From CAYSQW01 sp964433135 (lineage in GTDB: Bacteria; Acidobacteriota; Aminicenantia; Aminicenantales; Aminicenantaceae), in NCBI GenBank assembly GCA_964433135.1, contig CAYSQW010000011.1, forward strand, positions 12,923 through 76,922: a DNA stretch of 64,000 bases, read 5' to 3'. Numbering within the stretch: position 1 is the first letter of the stretch; each line of letters opens with the position of its first letter. Positions 7,924 through 16,425 of the stretch are shown piece by piece. A model generated the notes under the pieces. It did no database searches, was not told where the DNA came from, and was given only the letters and a program-made list of their open reading frames with translations. A program made the position numbers and the translations under genes.

Positions 7924-8455
7924 CGCTGACCTCCTTGACCGGCTGAGTCGTCGTCGCTGAAAAAACGCATTCGGATTTGAGATTGAGAGCGAACCTCGAA
8001 AACATATCCAGGGTGATCTCGATATCCTCGTCGTCGGTTCCGGGCGTCTTGTGCAGCAGAACCCCGAGCCTGGGATAAACGTCGTATCGTTTCCGGTGAT
8101 GGCATTCTCCATTCACCAGCTCAATGTAAGGATGAATCAGCGGGATCAGTTTGTCCTGGGTTTTCTTCATGAGAGCGCTGGTGAATCCCATGACCACCGG
8201 AGAAAAGAAAAGCACGAAGTCCGCGTTGATGTATTCGCGGCAGACGGTGTGGCTGTCATCCTTGAAAACACATTCTCCGGGTGTTCCCCACCAGCAGCTC
8301 CAGCATCCCGTGCAAAAACGGATGCTCATATCTCGCAATACAAGCAATTTTGTCGTATGTCCTTTTTCGGTAAGCGCAGCGGCGACATCGGAGACATACC
8401 GATTGTAAGCCTCCTCCCCCGCAGATGGATGTCCATCCAAGATCAACGCTTTCAT
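7904..8455 (-). CDS. Flavodoxin-like iron-sulfur flavoprotein (first of pair)
   Basis: The 183-residue protein begins MKALILDGHPSAGEEAYN. Residues 46-62 hold FCTGCWSCWWGTPGECV, the compact cysteine motif C-x2-C-x2-C-x6-C found in iron-sulfur flavoproteins and related NAD(P)H:FMN reductases. The next segment FFSPVVMGFTSALMKKTQDK resembles the FMN-binding loop. The start at 8455 is chosen because the fold begins there; a longer reading to 8539 has no family support. It is divergent from the SDR gene at 8627, and the shared 170-bp region may carry controls for both. Confidence 0.82.
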   Translation of the reverse strand: MKALILDGHPSAGEEAYNRYVSDVAAALTEKGHTTKLLVLRDMSIRFCTGCWSCWWGTPGECVFKDDSHTVCREYINADFVLFFSPVVMGFTSALMKKTQDKLIPLIHPYIELVNGECHHRKRYDVYPRLGVLLHKTPGTDDEDIEITLDMFSRFALNLKSECVFSATTTQPVKEVSDAIDRV

Positions 8456-8572
8456 TTCATGTTCCCCTGGAAGATGGATTGATTCGCGTATCGATTTGCA
8501 CAGGAATATATAACATGCGGGATGAGCGGAGTCAATCAACTGAAATTGTCATATGTCGTATTCTTTCCGGGC

Positions 8573-8603
8573 TTGATATTATATGAATGAACGCTCATTA
8601 TAA
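8573..8603 (+). promoter_or_regulatory. Candidate promoter with TetR-like operator before the SDR gene
   Basis: AATGA-ACGC-TCATT (8586-8599) is an inverted repeat of the form bound by many TetR/AcrR repressors. It lies between TTGATA (8573-8578) and TTATAA (8598-8603). The 19-bp spacer is long for an unregulated promoter. No TetR gene lies nearby. Confidence 0.4.
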
Positions 8604-8626
8604 CCCGTGGGTTAAAGGAGATAATA

Positions 8627-9535
8627 ATGTTAAAAAAGAAATGGGACAGCAGTGATATCCCCGACCAGAAGGGTCGGATGGCCGTGGTGACGGGTTCCAG
8701 CAGCGGGATCGGCTATGAAACCGCCGGAGTGCTGGCGGAAAAGAACGCCGCGGTCGTTATCGCCGTGCGCAATCTGAAAAAAGGGAATGATGCGGCGGAG
8801 AAGATCAAATCCGGGCACCGGAGCGCCGATATAAGAGTCATGGAACTCGATCTTGCGGATTTGTCATCCGTACGCCGTTTCGCCGAAAAATTCAAAGCTG
8901 ATAATACACGGCTGGATCTCCTGATCAACAATGCGGGCGTCATGATGCCGCCTTATTCCAAGACGAGCGACGGTTTTGAGCTCCAGTTCGGGACGAATCA
9001 TCTGGGACATTTCGCGGTCACGGGATTGCTCCTCGATCTGATCGTGAAGACGCCGGGGTCCAGGATCGTCAATGTATCGAGCGGAGCCCATAAATTAGGC
9101 GGCTTGAATTTCGAGGATCTTAACTGGGAAAACCGCCCCTACAGGAAGGCCAAGGCATACGTTGACAGCAAGATAGCGAATATCTATTTTACCTATGAGC
9201 TGCAGAAAAAGCTGCGAGACGCCGGATATGAGACGCTGGTTACCGCGGCCCATCCCGGATGGACCGCCACCGAGCTGCAGCGTCATGCCGGTCTGCTCAG
9301 GTTTCTCAATAATTTTCTTGCCCAGGGTATCGAAATGGGGGCGCTGCCCACCCTGTATGCCGCCGTCGGCCCGGATGCCGAGGCCGGCGATTATTTCGGC
9401 CCGTCCGGCTTGGGAGAGATGAGAGGATACCCCAAAAAAGTTGAATCGAATGGATTGTCGCATGACGAAAAAATATCGGCTAAATTATGGCGGGTATCCG
9501 AAGAACTCACGGAAATAAAATATCCTCTAAGCTGA
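8627..9535 (+). CDS. Short-chain dehydrogenase/reductase, retinol-dehydrogenase-like
   Basis: This is an NAD(P)H-dependent oxidoreductase of the classical SDR family. In its 302 residues the cofactor loop is GSSSGIGYET (23-32), the structural NNAGVM is at 101-106, FGTNHLGHF follows, and the catalytic Ser151/152 in VNVSSGAHKL pairs with Tyr178 and Lys182 of AYVDSK. Arg48 in VIAVRN suggests NADP preference. AAAGGAG precedes the ATG. The long form with GTNHLGHF and AHPGW resembles retinol dehydrogenase and WW-domain oxidoreductase-type SDRs, so a lipid or aldehyde substrate is possible but unproven. It is upstream of, but separated from, the MarR-eanB operon by its own intergenic region. Confidence 0.93.
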   Translation: MLKKKWDSSDIPDQKGRMAVVTGSSSGIGYETAGVLAEKNAAVVIAVRNLKKGNDAAEKIKSGHRSADIRVMELDLADLSSVRRFAEKFKADNTRLDLLINNAGVMMPPYSKTSDGFELQFGTNHLGHFAVTGLLLDLIVKTPGSRIVNVSSGAHKLGGLNFEDLNWENRPYRKAKAYVDSKIANIYFTYELQKKLRDAGYETLVTAAHPGWTATELQRHAGLLRFLNNFLAQGIEMGALPTLYAAVGPDAEAGDYFGPSGLGEMRGYPKKVESNGLSHDEKISAKLWRVSEELTEIKYPLS

Positions 9536-9638
9536 AGTAAGCGGATGGATCGGTTCGGTATCCGAATCCGTGAAATTATCCGTTTGCATGTTAACAGGGG
9601 GATTTTGCCGTAACGCTTCAAGAGATTGATACGGCGGT

Positions 9639-9667
9639 TTGACAAAAGTTCGACGTCGAACTATATT
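9639..9667 (+). promoter_or_regulatory. Near-consensus promoter with a 16-bp palindromic operator in its spacer
   Basis: TTGACA (9639-9644) and TATATT (9662-9667) are exactly 17 bp apart. The spacer holds the perfect palindrome AGTTCGACGTCGAACT (9647-9662), which touches the -10 box. A repressor bound there would directly block RNA polymerase. The next gene encodes a MarR-type repressor, so autoregulation is the simplest reading, and the same promoter probably drives eanB-eanA-sufS-sufE. Confidence 0.75.
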
Positions 9668-9673
9668 ATGGTT

Positions 9674-10114
9674 ATGAATGGGGGAACGGGGAACACACGA
9701 CATATATTGGCCTCGATGAGCCGGATCGGAGTCTTGGCTTCCAGGGTAATCGTAAAAAAGCTGAAGGAACACGGGATCGAGGGGCTTGTCTCTTCCCACG
9801 GCGATATTCTGGTTCAGTTGTATGCCCATCAAGAGATGAGCATGAAGGATCTGGCCGCAAAAATCGGCAAAAGGAAAAGCACGGTCACCGCTCTTATCGA
9901 TAAACTGGTACGCAGTGGATATGTCGAGAAATCGACGGATATCTATGATCACCGGATCCATATCATCACGTTGACCCGGAAGGCGAAAAATCTGGAAAAG
10001 GATTTCCAGGAAATTTCCGAAGAATTATTGTTCATGACATATAAAGGATTTTCAGAGAAAGAGAAAATCGAGGTCACGAATTATCTGGATCGGATATCGG
10101 ATAATCTGAATTAA
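9674..10114 (+). CDS. MarR-family transcriptional regulator
   Basis: The 146-residue protein has a MarR winged helix: MSMKDLAAKIGKRKSTVTAL is the helix-turn-helix, followed by the wing STDIYDHRIHIITLTRKA with the usual Asp-x-x-Asp/Arg turn. There is no cysteine, so it cannot be an OhrR-type thiol sensor and probably binds a small ligand. The ATG at 9674 lies seven bases after the -10 box, at the predicted transcription start, and no Shine-Dalgarno is present, so leaderless translation is likely. Another ATG at 9668 would lie upstream of the transcript start. eanB follows after 79 bp in the same direction. Confidence 0.88.
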   Translation: MNGGTGNTRHILASMSRIGVLASRVIVKKLKEHGIEGLVSSHGDILVQLYAHQEMSMKDLAAKIGKRKSTVTALIDKLVRSGYVEKSTDIYDHRIHIITLTRKAKNLEKDFQEISEELLFMTYKGFSEKEKIEVTNYLDRISDNLN

Positions 10115-10193
10115 GGGAGCGGATTCTGCATCTCGGGGATAAGGCCCGCGCCGGAAAGTCTTTTAATTTGAGAAGGGAAGGTTTGCTGGGATC

Positions 10194-11513
10194 ATGGAAA
10201 AGTCGACGATCACGGTTTCAACCAAGGCTCTGAGCCTCAAATTGGGGCGCCCGGACGTTGATATCATCGACGTGCGTTCGGTGGAGGCCTATAACGGATG
10301 GAGGCTCCGGAAAGAGGCACGCGGAGGGCATGTTCAAGGAGCGAGAAGCCTGCCCTTCAAATGGACCCGCTATATCGATTGGATCGAGATCGTCGGCGCG
10401 AAAAATATTCTGCCCCAGCGTTCACAGGTTCTATACGGTTACGACCGGCGTGAAACGGAAAAGGCCGCGGAACTTTTTCTCCGTTCCGGCTACCCGGATG
10501 TGAGTGTTTATCACTCTTTCGCTGATGAATGGGCCGCAAACGAAAAACATCCGATGGATAAGCTCATCCGTTACAACCGCCTGGTTTCCGCCGAATGGCT
10601 CCATGAGCTTATCCAAACCGCCGATGCTCCTGAGTACGACAATGATAAATATGTTCTGTGTCATGCTCATTATCAAAACCGGAAAGCTTATGAGGAAGGG
10701 CATATCCCGGGTGCGGTCGATCTGGATACGAACCTGCTGGAATCTCCGGATACCTGGAACCGCCGTTCTCCGGAAGAAATAAAGAGGGTTATGGAAAGCC
10801 TGGGGATACGCCATGACACGATGGTCATATTGTATGGAAGATTTTCCGATCCTGATTTCAATGACCCGTTTCCCGGAAGCAGCGCCGGGCACCTGGGAGC
10901 TTTCCGCTGCGCCTTTATCATGATGGCGGCCGGGGTCAAGGATGTGCGGATGCTCAACGGCGGACTGCAGTCCTGGATCGATGCCGGCTACGCCGAGACA
11001 CGGGAGGAGACCGTGAAACCTCCGGCGGTCGATTTCGGAGCCGCCGTTCCCGCATGCTCCCGGTTTGCCGTGGATATGGATGAGGCAAAAGAGATCCTGA
11101 AATCCGAAGACAAGAATCTGGTCAGTGTTCGCAGCTGGCCTGAGTTTGTCGGTGAAGTCAGCGGTTATCACTATATCGAAAAAAAAGGAAGGATTCCGGG
11201 CGCCGTATTCGGAAACTGCGGCAGCGATGCTTACCATATGGAGAATTACCGAAACCTGGACCATACCATGCGCGAGTACTCGGAAATCGAAAAGATGTGG
11301 GCTGAAAACGGCATCACTCCCGATAAGCGGAATGCTTTTTACTGCGGTACGGGGTGGAGAGGGAGTGAAGCCTTCTTCAGCGCCTGGCTGATGGGATGGC
11401 CGGATGTCGCGGTATTTGACGGAGGATGGTTCGAATGGAGCCGGGATGACAAAAATCCGTATGAAACGGGTTTGCCGAAGCCGCCCGGGACATTTTCAGA
11501 GCCGGAATTGTGA
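10194..11513 (+). CDS. eanB: EanB-like rhodanese sulfurtransferase, anaerobic ergothioneine synthase
   Basis: EanB enzymes use protein persulfide/polysulfide to place sulfur on C2 of the imidazole of hercynine, giving ergothioneine without oxygen. The 439-residue protein has at least three rhodanese modules: residues about 1-120 and 130-270 have lost the catalytic Cys, while the C-terminal one keeps FYCGTGWRGSEAF with Cys384. Tyr325 (SGYHYI) lies 59 residues before it, the same offset that I recall between Tyr353 and Cys412, both implicated in catalysis in the Chlorobium enzyme. EanA follows with a short overlap, then sufS and sufE. A generic 3-mercaptopyruvate sulfurtransferase is the alternative, but the neighbours argue for EanB. 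Confidence 0.85.
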   Translation: MEKSTITVSTKALSLKLGRPDVDIIDVRSVEAYNGWRLRKEARGGHVQGARSLPFKWTRYIDWIEIVGAKNILPQRSQVLYGYDRRETEKAAELFLRSGYPDVSVYHSFADEWAANEKHPMDKLIRYNRLVSAEWLHELIQTADAPEYDNDKYVLCHAHYQNRKAYEEGHIPGAVDLDTNLLESPDTWNRRSPEEIKRVMESLGIRHDTMVILYGRFSDPDFNDPFPGSSAGHLGAFRCAFIMMAAGVKDVRMLNGGLQSWIDAGYAETREETVKPPAVDFGAAVPACSRFAVDMDEAKEILKSEDKNLVSVRSWPEFVGEVSGYHYIEKKGRIPGAVFGNCGSDAYHMENYRNLDHTMREYSEIEKMWAENGITPDKRNAFYCGTGWRGSEAFFSAWLMGWPDVAVFDGGWFEWSRDDKNPYETGLPKPPGTFSEPEL

Positions 11514-11527
11514 AAGAGATGCCGGAT

Positions 11528-12544
11528 ATGACCATTTATGAAGATCCGTCCTATGCGGATGCGACGGTCACGATAAGCAACCATCTGCTCGAAATCGATA
11601 AACGAGCGTCGATCGAAGCGGTCCTCGACGGCTTGACTTCCGATCGCAAAAATATTTCCAGCAAGTATTTCTACGACGCCGAGGGATCCCGGTTGTTCGA
11701 AGAGATAACAAGGTTGCCCGAGTATTATCTCACGCGCACTGAAAAAGCCATCCTCAGGGACGCGGCTTTTCGAATCGCCGGAGATCTCGGGAATATCGAC
11801 ATCATAGAAATCGGGAGCGGCGACGGAGACAAGGTCTCTCTTCTGCTGGATGCCGTAACGGCTGCGAATATGCCGACGGTTCGATACATCCCGCTAGATA
11901 TCAATCGGGGCGTGATCGAAAACTCAGCGAAGAATCTTATTGGTAGATTTCCCGGATTGAGAGTTATCGGCATGGTGGCTGATTTTGAAAAACAGCTCCA
12001 TCTGATTCCCGGAGACGCGGAGCGGCTTATCTGTTTTTTCGGCAGCACGGTGGGAAACCTCTCCCGGATGCATGCCATGAAAATAATCGCGGAGCTGGGC
12101 GGCGGCATGCGGCCGGGCGACCGGCTGCTGCTCGGTGTCGACCGGGTCAAAAACCGCGACGTCCTCTACAAGGCCTACAATGACAGCCGGGATACTACGG
12201 CAAGATTCAATCGGAATATTCTGAATGTGATCAATAATCTAGCGGGTACGAATTTCAATCCGGATCTCTTCGATCACATCGCGTTTTATGAGGAAGAACA
12301 CTCCCGTATCGAAATGCATTTGAAAGCTGTGCAGTACATGGAGGTTTCCTGTCCGTATCTGCACGGCAGCATTCGGATCAAGCCTGATGAAACCATTCAT
12401 ACAGAAAATTCACACAAATTTACGGCCCGGCATATCGAAAACCTGGCATCGGCTGCCGGTTTGAAAATAGAACACATCTTCTCCGATCAGAAACAGTGGT
12501 TTTCCCTCGTTCAGTTTTTAAAAACAGACCGGAGTGATCGATGA
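11528..12544 (+). CDS. eanA: L-histidine N-alpha-methyltransferase (EgtD/EanA family)
   Basis: This enzyme trimethylates the alpha-amino group of histidine with S-adenosylmethionine to give hercynine, the substrate of EanB. The 338-residue protein has the family signatures KYFYDAEGSRLFEEITRLPE and YYLTRTEKAIL, the SAM motif IEIGSGDGDK, PLDINRGVI, and CFFGSTVGNL, then the C-terminal substrate domain ending FSLVQFLKT. Starts at GTG 11510 (overlapping the eanB stop as GTGA) and ATG 11519 are possible; ATG 11528 has AAAGAG at usable spacing. It is a stand-alone EgtD domain, not fused to EgtB, and no oxygen-dependent EgtB is present, which fits the anaerobic pathway. Confidence 0.92.
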   Translation: MTIYEDPSYADATVTISNHLLEIDKRASIEAVLDGLTSDRKNISSKYFYDAEGSRLFEEITRLPEYYLTRTEKAILRDAAFRIAGDLGNIDIIEIGSGDGDKVSLLLDAVTAANMPTVRYIPLDINRGVIENSAKNLIGRFPGLRVIGMVADFEKQLHLIPGDAERLICFFGSTVGNLSRMHAMKIIAELGGGMRPGDRLLLGVDRVKNRDVLYKAYNDSRDTTARFNRNILNVINNLAGTNFNPDLFDHIAFYEEEHSRIEMHLKAVQYMEVSCPYLHGSIRIKPDETIHTENSHKFTARHIENLASAAGLKIEHIFSDQKQWFSLVQFLKTDRSDR

Positions 12545-13755
12545 TGGATATGGAAGCGATCCGAAAGGATTTTCCCATCCTGGAACGGAAAATCCATGGG
12601 AAGCCGCTGGTTTATCTCGATAATGCCGCCACCACTCAAAAACCCCGGGTCGTGCTGGATAGGATCCTCAGATTTTATTCCGGCAGCAACAGCAATATCC
12701 ACCGCGGAGTTCATCATCTCAGCGAGCGGGCGAGTCAGGCCTATGAGAACGCCCGGAAAACCGTGAAAGCTTTCATCAATGCCGGAGACGCGTCCGAGAT
12801 CATTTTTACCTCCGGAACCACGGCGGCCCTCAATCTGGTCGCGAGTTCTTTCGGCCGTCGCTTTATCGGCCGGGGAGATGAGATCATCGTTTCCGAGATG
12901 GAACACCATTCCAACCTTGTGCCCTGGCAGATCCTCTGCGAACAATGCGGCGCTTTCCTCAAGGTCATCCCCTTTGAAGATGACGGAACGCTGAAGATGG
13001 ACGAGTTCGAACGATTGATCACCGAAAGAACCAGGCTGATCTCCATTGTTTACGTATCGAATGCGCTGGGGGTGGTCAATCCCGTGAGGGAGATCATCGA
13101 CCGGGCGCATTCCCGGGATATCCCGGTGCTGGTGGACGGCGCTCAGGCTGTTCAGCATCTTCCCGTGGACGTACGGGATCTGGATTGTGACTTTTTTGCC
13201 TTTTCCGGACATAAAATATACGCGGAAACCGGGGTCGGCGTTCTCTACGGTAAAGAAAAGTGGCTGGAAAGCATGCCGCCCTACCAGGCCGGAGGGGGGA
13301 TGGTCGGTTCCGTGAGTTTTGGGAAAACCACGTACGCGGAGCCGCCGCTCAAGTTTGAAGCCGGGACCGTCAATTATGTGGGAGCCGTGAGCCTGGAATC
13401 GGCGATACGGTATATCGATTCCATCGGACGGGAAGAGATCGTCGATCATGAGCGTGATCTCTTGAATTACGCCACGGAGAACTTGAGGGGGATCGAGGGG
13501 CTGAAAATCTACGGTCTCTCTCCCGAAAGATGCGGCGCCCTGTCATTCAACCTTGAAAATATCCATTCTTATGATGCCGGCCTGATTTTAGACAAGTTGG
13601 GGATCGCTGTCCGGACAGGAACCCACTGCGCCGAGCCGGTGATGCGGCACTACGGGATCGAGGCGACCATCCGAGCCAGCTTCGCGCTGTATAACACACG
13701 GGAAGAGATCGACCGGTTGGTAGAAGGCATCGAGAAAACAAAAAGCATGTTCTGA
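12541..13755 (+). CDS. sufS: SufS-type cysteine desulfurase
   Basis: This PLP enzyme converts cysteine to alanine and leaves a persulfide on its active-site Cys. The 404-residue protein begins with the SufS form DFPILERKIHGKPLVYLDNA. The PLP lysine is Lys225 in FSGHKIYAETGVGVLYG, and the catalytic Cys363 lies in RTGTHCAEPVM; both are within one residue of E. coli SufS numbering. It overlaps the eanA stop by 4 bp (ATGA), with CGGAG upstream, and is followed by SufE after 21 bp. No sufBCD is present in the window, so its natural acceptor here is likely SufE and perhaps EanB rather than a general Fe-S scaffold. That last point is inference. Confidence 0.94.
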   Translation: MMDMEAIRKDFPILERKIHGKPLVYLDNAATTQKPRVVLDRILRFYSGSNSNIHRGVHHLSERASQAYENARKTVKAFINAGDASEIIFTSGTTAALNLVASSFGRRFIGRGDEIIVSEMEHHSNLVPWQILCEQCGAFLKVIPFEDDGTLKMDEFERLITERTRLISIVYVSNALGVVNPVREIIDRAHSRDIPVLVDGAQAVQHLPVDVRDLDCDFFAFSGHKIYAETGVGVLYGKEKWLESMPPYQAGGGMVGSVSFGKTTYAEPPLKFEAGTVNYVGAVSLESAIRYIDSIGREEIVDHERDLLNYATENLRGIEGLKIYGLSPERCGALSFNLENIHSYDAGLILDKLGIAVRTGTHCAEPVMRHYGIEATIRASFALYNTREEIDRLVEGIEKTKSMF

Positions 13756-13776
13756 AATCAGGTTGGGGGCGTTGAT

Positions 13777-14220
13777 ATGCCGCTGGAAACCGGAATGACG
13801 ATAAACCAGATCCAGGATCGCATCATCGATGAATTCGCGGGACTGGATGACTGGATCGATACATATGAGCTTCTTATCTCGCTGGGGACAAAGCTACCTC
13901 CCTTCGATGAAGATCTGAAGACGGAAGACAATGCCCTCGACGGCTGCCAGGCCCGCGTTTGGATCTATGCCGAACGGGGGAGAGGAAAGATTCTTTATTC
14001 CGCGTACAGCGATGCCTTGATCACCCGGGGGCTGATCGCGCTGCTGCTGCGGATTCTCAACAACAGGACGCCTGAAGAGGTTCAAAACGCCGACCTGTAT
14101 TTTATCCCCCGGATCGGATTACGCTCCCATCTTTCGCCGAGCCGGGCCGCTGGGCTGGCTTCGATCGTCAAGCGTATGAAACGGATCGCGGCAAATTCGG
14201 GGTCGGGGCTGAAAAATTAA
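13777..14220 (+). CDS. sufE: SufE-type sulfur acceptor
   Basis: SufE accepts the persulfide from SufS and passes it to a downstream acceptor. The protein has 147 residues, with ATG 13777 chosen after GGGGGCG; a second ATG at 13795 would give a 141-residue form. The acceptor cysteine lies in DGCQARVWIYAE (Cys57, or Cys51 from the second start, as in E. coli SufE). DDWIDTYELLISLG near the N-terminus and SLSPSRAAGL-type C-terminal helix are also typical. It is the last gene of the eanB-eanA-sufS-sufE operon. The position suggests a dedicated sulfur relay to the EanB rhodanese. Confidence 0.9.
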   Translation: MPLETGMTINQIQDRIIDEFAGLDDWIDTYELLISLGTKLPPFDEDLKTEDNALDGCQARVWIYAERGRGKILYSAYSDALITRGLIALLLRILNNRTPEEVQNADLYFIPRIGLRSHLSPSRAAGLASIVKRMKRIAANSGSGLKN

Positions 14221-14288
14221 CCCGGGATCGGATCGTTGAAAACAACGCTTCGCCTCTTCTTCTTCCGACTTCTTCGCGGGTATTACAA

Positions 14289-16143
14289 TCACTCTCTTTC
14301 ACCGCGCCGGCGTCTTGACAGCTCAATCAATCCTGAAGCCGGAACATCGAATTTCACGACTCCCGCCGCCGATTCGGTTTTGTCTTCCTCCACTTTTCCG
14401 GTGCAGTCATGGATCTTCACATCCCACCCGGAGGGCTTTCCGGAAAAATCGATCATGACGCGATCATCACCCGAAGCGTTTATCACATACAGGTTGTCTA
14501 TCCCGTTGTCTGGGGGGGCGGGAACGACGAAGCCCGGATTGTACAGACCGGCGATCATCCGGCCTTCTTTCTTTCCTAGGATGAGGGGGTAATTGAGGTT
14601 GGGAAAAAGCGGTTCGAAATCCCCTTCCAGCAGCGTATCCTGATGGGCGTTCCGGAATTTCATCCAGAATGCCAGCATCTCCCGATGTTCGCGCGGAAAA
14701 TCCTCCAGTCGAATCGATAGCTGGGGAACGGAAAACATCACATTCAACAGCTGCAGTGCGGCCGTTTCCGTGGATTCGGAACGGTGCCACATGAGCATAT
14801 CCGAATGGACGGCGGTCGATCCCGACACAAGGCGGACGTTGCAAATACGGATCCGATTGTCGTGCAAACCAAGCGGACAATCCGATGCCCGGAACATGTT
14901 GCCGTATTTACGCATCAAGGGGCCGATATAGCGCTGCCTGAATTCGATCAGGATGTCGGGTTTGATCGCTTTCAGCGCTTTCATGATATCGGTCAACAGT
15001 CTGTCCGTTGCGCGGTTGACGCCGGGATAATCCATCCGTTCGTTGGCAGGCGGCATACCCCGCCTGTCTTTGAACTGATCCACGAAATCCAGCTTGAAAC
15101 CGTCGAGATCCCATTCGTTCAAGGCATGGGAGTATATATCGATGAGATAGGCTCTTACTTCCGGGTATCTCGGATCCAGCGTATAGGCGTCCAGATCCGG
15201 CGTGTTGTCCAGAAATTTTCCTTCGAAGCGTTTTTTCGCTTCCGAATGACGGCCGACAAAGGGAACGGAATACCAGAGAATGAACTTCATGCCCAACTCA
15301 TGAATCCTCCGCACGAAGCCCCGCATGTCCGGAATCCGTTCCGGTTTCCAATCGCCCGTGTATCCATAACCGCGGCGGCTGTCCAGAGTCTGCCAACCGT
15401 CATCGACGATCACGGCCTCGCATCCCAATGATTTTGCGATCCGGCATTCATCGACCACCTCTTCGACATCGAGCTGTTGATGAAACGTGTACCATGTCGA
15501 ATACATGGGTTGGTGCGCGATGCGGGGAACTTGCAGCGGGGCATAATCTTCAAAAGAGGCCCACCAGTCGGATACCTCCCGAAGTGCCCGCCAATAGGGG
15601 ATGCGGCGCCGGTCGATGCGCAGGACAAAAGAATAAGGGAGCCTGTCTTTGAATGCCTGCGGCAATATTTTTACAACCATTTCTATCTCCCCGGTTTCCT
15701 CGACGACTCCGGCCTTGAGCTCGAGGGTGTTCAATGCATCGGAAACGGCAATCGTGTATCGGTTGAGGTTGGAGCCGTTCATCATGCACAAAACAGGAGC
15801 TTGATTGGTCGCCCGGGAAGTGACGCGTTGTTGATGCCAATCCGGCTTGATGCTTCCCTGGAACTCGGTCGTCCAGACATAGGACATGTCCGCGGCGGGG
15901 AAACGCCATTTTATGATAGCGGCAGCATCGGGGTCATCGGGGGAGAGCGCAAATGAATGCCGCCGCAGATCCTGTTCGATCACGTTGTCGGAGATCTCAA
16001 CGCGGCATGTCTCGGGAAGGACCTGAAAATGATCCCGGTAAGAAGCCGCCTGCCGCTTCCCCCCCTCCCTGGACATAAAGACAAAGCGGGATCGACATTG
16101 CGGCCAGTAAAAAGACGGTTTTTCTAAATCCCGTTCTCTTCAT
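14289..16143 (-). CDS. GH36/GH27-type alpha-galactosidase-like enzyme, exported, frameshifted near the start
   Basis: The main reading has the GH36 (melibiase) barrel: CEAVIVDDGWQTLD, a tryptophan-rich GYTGDWKPERIPDM, LGMKFILWYSVPFVG, and DGFKLDFVDQF with the nucleophile Asp. A downstream Asp in FRASDCPLG is a candidate acid/base. The beta-sandwich N-domain and C-terminal beta domain are both present. The main frame opens only at 16076. A signal peptide beginning MKRTGFRKTVFLLAAMSIPL, with a good AGGAG site, starts at 16143 in another frame; deleting one G from a seven-G run (16059-16065, C on the plus strand) joins them. Translation is therefore broken as given: either a sequencing error, a real mutation, or slipped-strand switching. 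It likely acts outside the cytoplasm on alpha-galactosides. Confidence 0.82.
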
Positions 16144-16284
16144 TCGGATTCTCCTCGGAGGATTCAGGTCCGGTAGGATCGCCTCTCCGGGCTTTTCCCC
16201 GCAGTGAATCCCGGCTTTATCAAATCATTCCGCCGTGCCGTCCGGACGTATATGAAGGATTTCCATCCCATCCCATTTTAAATG

Positions 16285-16314
16285 AGCATATCACATCCGA
16301 AAAAGCGAGGTCAA
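16285..16314 (-). promoter_or_regulatory. Candidate promoter of the GH36 gene
   Basis: On the minus strand TTGACC (16314-16309) and TATGCT (16290-16285) are 18 bp apart, about 140 bp before the signal-peptide ATG at 16143. The gene may also be reached by read-through from the symporter gene. Confidence 0.4.
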
Positions 16315-16425
16315 TTCACAAGCGGGGCATCATTGCGGCTGGAAACTTCAAGCCGCCCTTCTCTTTGGATCGAAGCGCAGTCTGGCCTTTTCGCCGAACG
16401 GGGGGGAGCAAACCGTGTGACGCCT

